A stretch of DNA of 48,077 nucleotides from a virus: IMG/VR virus record IMGVR_UViG_3300008267_004387, positions 1 to 48,077 of that record, one strand, 5' to 3'. A program made the translations under genes and the position numbers. Below the pieces are notes generated by a model. It searched no databases, was not told the origin of the DNA, and worked only from the letters and a program-made list of their open reading frames with translations. Positions within the stretch are counted from its first letter, which is position 1; every line of letters begins with the position of its first letter. Positions 22,923 to 30,967 of the stretch are shown here, in pieces.

Positions 22923-22931
22923 ATATTTACC
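22923..22931 (-). promoter_or_regulatory. Possible late promoter (GGTAAATA)
   Basis: The minus strand reads GGGTAAATATAT in the 45-base gap before the 1177-residue gene, about 18 bases before its ATG at 22906. One base differs from GATAAATA. Confidence 0.45.
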
Positions 22932-22951
22932 CAAAAATGGAACTATAATTA

Positions 22952-25936
22952 TCAGAATCTACGTATTCGACTCCTCGGCCAAGCAATTCCTGTAGAGGGT
23001 CTAGCACCAATAGCCTGTTTAGGCACCATTGTTCCTGTGTCTAAACGTTCCCTTTTGTAATACAGATACTTGTTAGGTGCGCCTTGTAAGTCTGTAGTAT
23101 CTGCCGGACCACCACTAGTTGCTGTAATCTGCCCAGTTTTAGCTACACTTAAAATGTATTCTTTAGCCTGTGTTTGATTCCAGTAAGGATTGTTTTCTAA
23201 AGCGCAGGCAATAACTCCGCAGACCTGCGGACTAGCCATACTTGTTCCACTGAGTTTCCCAAGGAAATAAGTTGTACCTGTGCTTCTAGAATCGCTTGTT
23301 CCGCTGGTAAGTGAGCTAATGATATTTGTACCTGGTGCAAATATATCAACGCCAGTACCACAATCACTGTATGATGCTTTGTAATCACCAGTAGTTACAT
23401 CTATAGAGCCAACACAGATGTTTGGTATATTATAACCTTGGTCACCAACTGGTCGATTAGGGTCAAATACATCATTGGCAGTAGGACTAGTACCTCGCAT
23501 ATAGTGGTAAGGGTTTGTTACACTACCCGGATATCTAGTAGCCATTTCAAAAGTATTGTCCCAATCAATATCACCTGGCAAACAATGTTTCCAACGACCG
23601 TTACCAGCCGCCCCTACAAACATAATTCCTTCTTGTATAGCATCTTCAATGTCACTGTCTAGCGCGGCAACACGTTTAGGAATTCGTTGACCACTAATAA
23701 ATCCCCAATCATTTAATTGTTGTGTTGTAAATCCTGTACCTGAGCTCTTGGCTGCATTACTGCCAATTTGTAGATCAATCTGAGTTGGATTGTCTTCGTA
23801 AAAGACATACTCGCAGACCATAGTTGGACTACCTAATGTCCCGCTTGTACCAGTTGATCCTTCCATTCTTACTCTGTAGGTTCTAGTTCCGTTGACTATG
23901 TTAATAGTCCCTGTCATAGTACCATGAATTTGACAAATATAATAAAGGGTAGACGGAGCATCATTAGGGACAGTAAATGTAATAGTGCCGCTTTGTGTTC
24001 CGTTATTAGTTACTCCGGTATTGTAAGCATCATTAGTTCCGGTAACTTGAGCTGTTTTAATCCAAAAAGGATGACCACTAGCACTGACATTGAATGTATA
24101 TGTTCCACCTCTTTTTAATGTTAAAGTAGGGTTAGATGATGAATTAATAGTATAGGCACTTGCACCAGAGTTAGTTACGGTATACGTTCCAGAGTCTACT
24201 CCTTCAACACCGTAGTAAATTCTTTGAACAGATCTATCCCCAGAGCATAACATTATTTTTGGTAGATTGGGCGAAGATACACTTATTCCGGAAAATATAG
24301 TTGACCCTTCGCCGAATGTAATATAAAAATTTGTTCCTACGTAGATGGTAGTATAACTTACTCCAAGGTATTCGATGCTAAATGGTAATGTAAGAGTCCA
24401 ATAACCGTCGTCATTATCTCCAAAACTAGGAGTTATAGCTGCCGTAAGAGCACCTGCTCCTAACAACGAATTAGTGATAGTTGATATACTAGCAGTAGCA
24501 GGGGTTGACTCAGTTGTGATAACAGTCACACTCATAGCCGCAGCAAATGTTGGACTAGGAGCAAGTGATACATCAATTGTTGATATAAATTTTAATGTAT
24601 AAATTTCGTTGTTTGGTAAGTTATAAGTAGGTTCTCCTACAATAACTTCAATAGTTCCGCCGTTAGTGGTACTATCAGGGCCTGCACTAAATGTATCTAT
24701 AGGAACAGGATTAGTGCCTTCGTAAATTTCAACTGCAACAGCTACACTCATTGATCCTGATACTGCATCTATAGCAACATTACTGTTAAAGTTTATATCT
24801 CCGGGTCCCTGAATAGTTACTTCGTATAGCGCATCTGGCCCAGTTGCTCCAAGCAGCGTAATATATGCCTGTTGTCCTTGTTGTAACCAAGTTTCGGGGA
24901 TTGTAAGAATATCGCCTGCCGGCGGCACGTAAGGCCCAGTTGTGGTAATTCTATTTCCGTGGTTTTCAAATCCGTTAAGTTGCGCCAATCTTTCACCGGA
25001 CGTACAAACTCCGCTAGTACCTAAAAAGGTTACAGCACCACTTGGCGTATAACGAGTTCCTCTGTAAGTAACAGCAGTGATATCACCAAAAGACCATTCA
25101 CTAGGAAATATGCTCATGCCCCAACTGTTATTTGTGATAGTAGGATTTTTTCTTCTAGTAGAAGGATTAATAGATTTGTTTTTGTGAAATTCTCTTACAT
25201 AATCCATTACATAGGGAAAGTTAAGATCACCATTTGCACCTGCAAAATAATAAATGTTATAAATGTTTGCTTCTCTCGCCCAGCCTTGTGTATTTCCAGC
25301 AATTGTTCCGCAGACATGAGTAGCATGATCAGAAATGCTGTATATGTAATTTCCTGCTGATGTACCTTTTACTGCGGGATCGTGTTGCAACCAATTATAA
25401 GAAACTGTTCTGGTTCCGCCAGTGCCATCTGCATTTACTGTATACTCAGGATGACCAAAAACAATGCCGTCACCGTCAATGGCTATCACATCAACATTTT
25501 TTCCAGTTGCAGGTAATTTAATTGTTCCTGTTTGATTGTTAGTGCCATTGCTACCCCATCCAGATCTATTTTCTCCTTCATAGCAACGAAGGAGCCCCCA
25601 GTTAAGCATGGTGTTGCCAGTGCTGGAACTCTTATTCCAATTACTGGATGTTTGTTCCCGCAATACAGTTAATCCTGCACTAATACCTAAATATCTTGGA
25701 TGAAGGACAACATTTCTTACTCGGGAATCTTTTCTTAATTCTAATGATTCCCACTCGGTAAGCCAATAATGCGTATTTCTACTAGTGTCTCTTTTTTCTT
25801 TAACTTCTACTGATCTTTCTGGGACATATCCATTACCTCCCAAATTTTCCATATCGCTATAGAATTGTTCTAAATCTTCATGCTTAAAAAGAGTTACAAT
25901 ATATTCTTTTTTAGCTGCATAATCTTTCATTGTCAT
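22952..25936 (-). CDS. Virion-block subtilisin-like protease with cupredoxin-like insert
   Basis: A 994-residue protein with an S8 peptidase scaffold. Residues 1-90 resemble a propeptide (RNTHYWLT...LRKDSRVRNVVLHP) shared with the next gene. The triad is D154 (VIAIDGDG), H204 (DHATHVCGTIAG) and S899 (GTSMASPQV); the NNSWG and AAGNG motifs match the S8 fold. Between the N-terminal half and the second half is a long insertion (about 300-730). It contains a cupredoxin-like domain with H622, C668, H671 and M674 in the order H...C-x2-H-x2-M of type 1 copper sites. The C-terminus ends in SRIRRF. SD AAGGAT precedes the start. In the adhesin block, an extracellular processing or surface-degrading protease is likely. 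Confidence 0.88.
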   Translation of the reverse strand: MTMKDYAAKKEYIVTLFKHEDLEQFYSDMENLGGNGYVPERSVEVKEKRDTSRNTHYWLTEWESLELRKDSRVRNVVLHPRYLGISAGLTVLREQTSSNWNKSSSTGNTMLNWGLLRCYEGENRSGWGSNGTNNQTGTIKLPATGKNVDVIAIDGDGIVFGHPEYTVNADGTGGTRTVSYNWLQHDPAVKGTSAGNYIYSISDHATHVCGTIAGNTQGWAREANIYNIYYFAGANGDLNFPYVMDYVREFHKNKSINPSTRRKNPTITNNSWGMSIFPSEWSFGDITAVTYRGTRYTPSGAVTFLGTSGVCTSGERLAQLNGFENHGNRITTTGPYVPPAGDILTIPETWLQQGQQAYITLLGATGPDALYEVTIQGPGDINFNSNVAIDAVSGSMSVAVAVEIYEGTNPVPIDTFSAGPDSTTNGGTIEVIVGEPTYNLPNNEIYTLKFISTIDVSLAPSPTFAAAMSVTVITTESTPATASISTITNSLLGAGALTAAITPSFGDNDDGYWTLTLPFSIEYLGVSYTTIYVGTNFYITFGEGSTIFSGISVSSPNLPKIMLCSGDRSVQRIYYGVEGVDSGTYTVTNSGASAYTINSSSNPTLTLKRGGTYTFNVSASGHPFWIKTAQVTGTNDAYNTGVTNNGTQSGTITFTVPNDAPSTLYYICQIHGTMTGTINIVNGTRTYRVRMEGSTGTSGTLGSPTMVCEYVFYEDNPTQIDLQIGSNAAKSSGTGFTTQQLNDWGFISGQRIPKRVAALDSDIEDAIQEGIMFVGAAGNGRWKHCLPGDIDWDNTFEMATRYPGSVTNPYHYMRGTSPTANDVFDPNRPVGDQGYNIPNICVGSIDVTTGDYKASYSDCGTGVDIFAPGTNIISSLTSGTSDSRSTGTTYFLGKLSGTSMASPQVCGVIACALENNPYWNQTQAKEYILSVAKTGQITATSGGPADTTDLQGAPNKYLYYKRERLDTGTMVPKQAIGARPSTGIAWPRSRIRRF

Positions 25937-25948
25937 ACTGCTAAATCC

Positions 25949-28489
25949 TTATGTTCTTCTTATTTTAACTCTTGGATAAGTTATTCCATCAGTTGGTCTT
26001 ACTCCTAATGCGTAGGAAGGAAATACTGTTCCCTGTTCTGCTCGATCTTTATAATAGTAGAGTATAAGATTATTACCGTCTTGCAGTGATGTTACATCGG
26101 TATAACCGTCGAATGATTCAAACATCTTTCCAAAAGTTGCATGTGACAGCAAATATGTTTTAATTTGACTTTGAGTAAATGCAGGATATTTTTCTAACAC
26201 CAGCGCAAGATAACCAGTTACCTGTGCAGTGGCCATACTTGTACCGTTGTATTTTTGATAGGTAGAACCGTTTTCAGTAATAGTATCTGACGAACTTGTA
26301 GGTCCAGAATCACCAGTATTGTCATATACCCCAGAAATAATATTCATTCCCGGTGCATATATATCTACCCTTGGTCCAGTACTAGAGGCCTGCATTTTGT
26401 ATTCTGAGCTAGAGCTTGACAGGGCGCCCACACAAATTACCCCTGGGTGTGCGCCTGGGGTTGGTCCTCTATGATAATAGTAAGGTATTCCGTTGTCTAG
26501 AAAATAATTGTCATAATCAATGCCACCTGGAACATCTATTTTATGAGAATCATTGCCTGCTGAACAGACAAATATAATACCGTCATTTATTGCGTCATCC
26601 ATGTCTGCTTCAAAAGAAGCATCGCGTTGCGGCGCATTATTGTAGTTAATGTTAATACCATACGACAATAATTGTTCGTTGGTAAATTCACCTCTGTAGT
26701 TTGAGTTTTGATCTACGTGAAGATCAATAGTAGTATTGTCTACTCCACTACCGCTACCTGAAGATTCATAAAATGTCATTTCCCAAAGTACTGTAGGAGA
26801 ACCATCAATACCACCGTTAGCAGCATCGTGCCCTTCCCAACGTACTCTAAATGTTCTATTTGGAGTAACGCCGCTAGTTTGTGTATATATTCTTTGGCAA
26901 CTTCTGTCTCCAGCTGAAATATGTATTTTTCTAGTCTGCGGTCCTTCTGCACCAACAGCCACTGTGTAACATCCAGCAGCACTACCCCCAAATAATACAA
27001 AACTGTTTGAACTGATCCATATAGTACCTAGGTTAGGATCCGCACCAATCTGTGATGGACCATAAGTTGTTCCTAGATAGGAAATGTCAAACGGCAAAGA
27101 AAGTTGCCAAGCAGCATCATCATACTCGTCTACGCCAGTAGGGCTTGAACCAGTGGGAGCACCTACCAAGGTCATACCTGTTCTACCTAACATATTCTTT
27201 GACAATGTGTTTGTTGTGGCACTTCCAGAAGCGGTAGTAATTCTATTGCCACCGTTGACTACGGATTGCAAAGTAGCTAATCTTACAGTGGCACTACACA
27301 CTCCAGAATAACCAGTGTCAATCTGCGGATTACCAAGACTCTCTGGTGTTATTGTCTGTCCTTGATATCTTATGCTGCTAAATCGAGATTTTAAATTACC
27401 TGTATAAGGATTATTTTTTCCAATAATTCTAGTACCTAGACCCCAGCTACAATTTACTATTGTGGGATTACTAGTCCCTTTGTTGTTGTGCCATGCACGA
27501 AGGTAGTCAATAACATATCCTAACGGAGTATATTGATTAGCTGATCCAGGATTTAAATCATAGTTTGTAGTATCGTGTCTTAAATTAAATAAATTGGCAT
27601 CTTTGGCCCAGCCTTGATTTTCACCTGCTATGATGCCAGCTACGTGAGTAGCGTGATTGTTACCACCCGTGTAACTATCACCTGGCGTGGTTGTATAATA
27701 TTTGTATTTGCCAACCCAGGTGCCTGTAGCTGATTTGGTATTTTCCTGTGCTCCGGTATTGGTGTATCTAAACTTATCAGTGACTCCGCCATTGATACTA
27801 GCTGATACAGCAGTTATTGCAACATCTGTAGCATTGTAACTTGAATCGCTGGTACAGGTAACGCTGACAATCATACCAACAGCAAGGCTGTGTGCTCCGT
27901 TAGTGGTCACTGTTGCTCTATTACTACTGTCTCTTTCAACATTAGTAATGTTAACTGCTGTCCCGCGAACCGCAGCATCGTGATTGGCATACCAATCGTA
28001 CTGTGTAATTTTTCCAGTAATTTCAAAATGTGTTGGATACGCAATGTCATCTAGTACAACAACGTCAACATCGAGACCAGTTTCAGTAAAGTTAACACTG
28101 GCTGTTTTTTCTGTAAGCGCAGTTTCTGAACCCCAGTTTTCTGGATTAGTTCTTAAAACAGATCTGTATAGACCCCAGTTTCTTTGCCCAATGGCTGGAA
28201 GATCTGCTCTGCTGAATGTACCCGACTGTACAGCATGAAGTTCGTTGACTAGATTTGTTTCTTGTAAATCTAATTCAACATGTTGTACACGGGGATCTTG
28301 TTTTAATTTTTCTGCTTCAGCATTGGTTAAACGATAATGTGTATTACGACTTATACCTCTTCGGTGAACACATTCAACGGATCTAGTAGGAGCAAATTCA
28401 AATTGCCCCTCTGTTTCCATATCCTGGTAGAATTGTTCTAGGTCACTTTTATTTTTAAGAGTGACCACATAATGTCTGTAAATTGCCAT
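25949..28489 (-). CDS. Virion-block subtilisin-like protease, paralogue of the preceding
   Basis: An 846-residue S8-type protein and clear paralogue of its neighbour: both have the N-terminal RNTHY-LT and DPRV/DSRV segments, both have exactly 96 residues from the catalytic Ser to the C-terminus, and both end in a basic I-R-R-F/T. Triad: D147 (VVVLDD), H279 (NNHATHVAGIIAG), S751 (GTSMATAQV), with CSAGNDSHK and NCSWG motifs. It lacks the cupredoxin-like domain. Instead it has an insertion between D147 and H279 (about 178-260, ITNVERDSSNRATVTT...) like beta domains of marine-phage structural proteins. No SD; starts one base after the upstream stop. Confidence 0.88.
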   Translation of the reverse strand: MAIYRHYVVTLKNKSDLEQFYQDMETEGQFEFAPTRSVECVHRRGISRNTHYRLTNAEAEKLKQDPRVQHVELDLQETNLVNELHAVQSGTFSRADLPAIGQRNWGLYRSVLRTNPENWGSETALTEKTASVNFTETGLDVDVVVLDDIAYPTHFEITGKITQYDWYANHDAAVRGTAVNITNVERDSSNRATVTTNGAHSLAVGMIVSVTCTSDSSYNATDVAITAVSASINGGVTDKFRYTNTGAQENTKSATGTWVGKYKYYTTTPGDSYTGGNNHATHVAGIIAGENQGWAKDANLFNLRHDTTNYDLNPGSANQYTPLGYVIDYLRAWHNNKGTSNPTIVNCSWGLGTRIIGKNNPYTGNLKSRFSSIRYQGQTITPESLGNPQIDTGYSGVCSATVRLATLQSVVNGGNRITTASGSATTNTLSKNMLGRTGMTLVGAPTGSSPTGVDEYDDAAWQLSLPFDISYLGTTYGPSQIGADPNLGTIWISSNSFVLFGGSAAGCYTVAVGAEGPQTRKIHISAGDRSCQRIYTQTSGVTPNRTFRVRWEGHDAANGGIDGSPTVLWEMTFYESSGSGSGVDNTTIDLHVDQNSNYRGEFTNEQLLSYGININYNNAPQRDASFEADMDDAINDGIIFVCSAGNDSHKIDVPGGIDYDNYFLDNGIPYYYHRGPTPGAHPGVICVGALSSSSSEYKMQASSTGPRVDIYAPGMNIISGVYDNTGDSGPTSSSDTITENGSTYQKYNGTSMATAQVTGYLALVLEKYPAFTQSQIKTYLLSHATFGKMFESFDGYTDVTSLQDGNNLILYYYKDRAEQGTVFPSYALGVRPTDGITYPRVKIRRT

Positions 28490-28490
28490 A

Positions 28491-29834
28491 TCATACTTCT
28501 AGTTGTAATAATGTAAGTGTTACTGTAATAGTTGTAGTACTGCCACTTTTATTAGTTACTCTTACAGGAATAGTTGTTGTTACTGGGCTTTCGTCGTTGA
28601 ACCCTAGTGTTGCAGGACTGATTAAAATAGTTTCAGCGCCTGTGGTAATAACTTCTGCAATAACACCAGCGCCTGGGCTAGGATCGACCCCTTCTGCTCT
28701 AGAAGCATCTGCTATTCTTGCTGCTTCGCTGGTGTAAATTCTTACCCATGCAGCAGCACTTGTTTGAACTTTTAACAGTGAATAAGATTTAAAACCAGTA
28801 ATGTTAATTGGACCAGTACCGCCCTCTAATAAACTGCCAGTTGTGGCTGCGGCAGTAGTTCTTGAAAATCCGCCACTGGCTGGCAAGTCATCCCATATTA
28901 CGCTACCGGCACCGTCTGTGGTCAATACTTGACCAATAGTACCGTCTGTGGCAGGCATAGTAAAGCCTGGGAAGTCTGTAGTACCATCGGTATTAAACTG
29001 CCAATTTTGATAACCTACATTGTTAGCATCAAGGCGAACTGTGAGTCCGGTTTGATTAATATACATGGTATTAAGGGTAGTTGTAGTATCAAAAATATCA
29101 CCAGGTGCAGGCGTTCCGCCCCCAGTGTCGGCACCAGCTGATATGCTGACCCAAGATATTTCGGCACCACCACCGTCACCTGCACCTGCAATGATCCAAG
29201 GGTAGCTTCCGTCGCCTTGAATACGAGAATTGCCCTCACCGTCGACAGCTAGTTCTATGCGACCTAATGCATTAAGGGTAAATGTAAATGATCCATTTGC
29301 CAGTGTGCTGCCGCCTGCACCTGTAGAATCAGCCTGATTGGTCCAAAAGGTTCCATCCCATTTAAGAACTTCACCAGTTGTGACAGGAGTTACAATGTTA
29401 ACATCTAATAAGTCGTCAATGTTAGCTGCGCCACCGCCTGCATCAGCTTGATTGGTCCAGAAGGTTCCGTCAAATTTAAGAACTTGACCAGACGTAGCAG
29501 TGCCAACAATATTAACATCTAACAGATCGTCAACGTTGACTGCGCCACCGCCACCACCTGATGGTGTAGCCGGCTTCCAAGTGTTGCCAGCAGTATCCCA
29601 TGTAAGCACTTGCCCGTCTGTTGGCGAAAGTGGAGATACATCAAATAAATCTTGTAGACGTAGACTTTCGGCACCGCCTGCATATTCCAATGCTGTCCAT
29701 GTAGTGGTACCGTCACCTACTTTAAATTTACCCGTATCGGTTTCAAACCCAGGTTCTCCTGCCGATAATACCACGGTTCCGTTTGAGTTCCACTCCGCAG
29801 CAGTTCCTCTTCTTAATTGAATTTTTACAGTCAT
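28491..29834 (-). CDS. Mtd-N-type tail fibre protein
   Basis: A 447-residue protein. The N-terminal 45 residues (KIQLRRGTAAEWNSN, AGEPGFETDTGKFKVGDG, TTWTAL) match the N-terminal domain first described in the Bordetella phage major tropism determinant, widespread on phage fibre proteins. Two imperfect internal repeats follow (DDLLDVNIVGTATSGQVLKF and DDLLDVNIVTPVTTGEVLKW, each with DGTFWTNQAD). The C-terminal 120 residues form a different beta domain. SD AAGGAT is eleven bases upstream. It probably participates in host recognition. Confidence 0.85.
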   Translation of the reverse strand: MTVKIQLRRGTAAEWNSNGTVVLSAGEPGFETDTGKFKVGDGTTTWTALEYAGGAESLRLQDLFDVSPLSPTDGQVLTWDTAGNTWKPATPSGGGGGAVNVDDLLDVNIVGTATSGQVLKFDGTFWTNQADAGGGAANIDDLLDVNIVTPVTTGEVLKWDGTFWTNQADSTGAGGSTLANGSFTFTLNALGRIELAVDGEGNSRIQGDGSYPWIIAGAGDGGGAEISWVSISAGADTGGGTPAPGDIFDTTTTLNTMYINQTGLTVRLDANNVGYQNWQFNTDGTTDFPGFTMPATDGTIGQVLTTDGAGSVIWDDLPASGGFSRTTAAATTGSLLEGGTGPINITGFKSYSLLKVQTSAAAWVRIYTSEAARIADASRAEGVDPSPGAGVIAEVITTGAETILISPATLGFNDESPVTTTIPVRVTNKSGSTTTITVTLTLLQLEV

Positions 29835-29846
29835 GTTAATTTATCC

Positions 29847-30410
29847 TTATGTACTCCAATTCCATTCCATTGGAATCCTGAATTTAATTGACGTATCTAA
29901 ACGCCACGGTTGAGTTGTTACTAACGTGCGATCGTTAAACTCTACATCTGAACCACTACCTTCGTCGCCTACAACGAATGTAATTACCTTAACTCCATTA
30001 GTAATTACCAATTGCTCAATTGTGCCAGCAACACTAGGTGTCTTCTGTGGAAAGTTTGTCAATACACAATATCCATTAGCATCAATAGTTCTGCTAACTA
30101 TTTCATGTGCTGTCCAAGAAGTTAAAGTTGTGCCTGAGGCATTTTTAAAAGCAAATGTAGTAAGGCTAGTCTCTAACGTCATTGTGCCGCCTGCGCTGCC
30201 GTTATTTACTACTGAATATCCTGCAAACAAACTACCTTTTTCAGGAGTACTTGTACTATTTGCTTCAGCGCCACGGCTAGTGTGAGATGAATCGCCACTA
30301 TTATAAAACTGCCAAGTTGGATATTCATATGTAGAATCTGATGCATTACGATAAGTTAAACTATCTACGATGTCTGCTGTAAGTGCTGTACTGATTGTCA
30401 TTGTTGCCAT
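29847..30410 (-). CDS. Small virion protein, unknown
   Basis: A 187-residue Thr/Ser/Val-rich beta protein without signal peptide or known domain. GAGG is nine bases upstream of the ATG. It sits between two fibre genes with only 12 and 4 bases of spacing, so it probably belongs to the same virion appendage. Confidence 0.75.
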   Translation of the reverse strand: MATMTISTALTADIVDSLTYRNASDSTYEYPTWQFYNSGDSSHTSRGAEANSTSTPEKGSLFAGYSVVNNGSAGGTMTLETSLTTFAFKNASGTTLTSWTAHEIVSRTIDANGYCVLTNFPQKTPSVAGTIEQLVITNGVKVITFVVGDEGSGSDVEFNDRTLVTTQPWRLDTSIKFRIPMEWNWST

Positions 30411-30414
30411 GTTC

Positions 30415-30939
30415 TTATACCTCAGTTAATGTTACGCCACCGTCGTAGGGAACAAACGGTGATCCCAGTGTGGCTGTTGTATCAGTATATCTAATAGCAC
30501 CGACACCAGTGGTATCCGATACTGGTACTATAACAAATTTACCTGATGCTGGAATAGAGTTAAGACTGACATCAGCAGTAGTGGCCATCCAAATTATTGC
30601 CCAACTAGCAGTTCCTGAGCGTAGAGCATTGGTAGTTATAGCACTTGTAGTATTAGTAAAATAATAGGTTCTTGTTGGTGCATTGTACTGAAAACTAACC
30701 ATGTTATTATAGTGAGCAAGACAAATAGTATTGCTGCTTTTATAAGCAGTCCAATTGCTTTCTACTGTCTGTGCTGTAGGTTGAGCACCAGAATATATAG
30801 TCATTGCCCGCATTGGACTAGTCCTATCAGAAACACTACCGCTATATGGGGCGGGCGTGGTGTTTAGTTCGGGTGTAAAAATCATGTCGAATGTTCTTCG
30901 AGTAACTAATCGACTAACTTGTGCTGAGTATGTTGCCAT
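30415..30939 (-). CDS. Small virion protein, unknown
   Basis: A 174-residue beta-rich protein (TRRTFDMIFTPELNT..., then aromatic-rich YYFTNTTSA). Its late promoter (AATAAATA, 30960-30967) overlaps the stop of the 1049-residue gene, and SD AGGAAA precedes the ATG, so it can be transcribed as a separate late unit with the downstream fibre genes. Function unknown; fibre accessory is inferred. Confidence 0.75.
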   Translation of the reverse strand: MATYSAQVSRLVTRRTFDMIFTPELNTTPAPYSGSVSDRTSPMRAMTIYSGAQPTAQTVESNWTAYKSSNTICLAHYNNMVSFQYNAPTRTYYFTNTTSAITTNALRSGTASWAIIWMATTADVSLNSIPASGKFVIVPVSDTTGVGAIRYTDTTATLGSPFVPYDGGVTLTEV

Positions 30940-30959
30940 TTTTAAATTTTCCTATCATG

Positions 30960-30967
30960 TATTTATT
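30960..30967 (-). promoter_or_regulatory. T4-type late promoter (AATAAATA)
   Basis: The minus strand reads TTAATAAATAC, overlapping the stop of the upstream 1049-residue gene and lying 21 bases before the ATG at 30939. Confidence 0.5.

Noticed and set aside
28491-29834. A diversity-generating retroelement target, because of the Mtd-like N-terminus
   Set aside because: No template repeat or reverse transcriptase is in the window; the domain is common on ordinary fibres.
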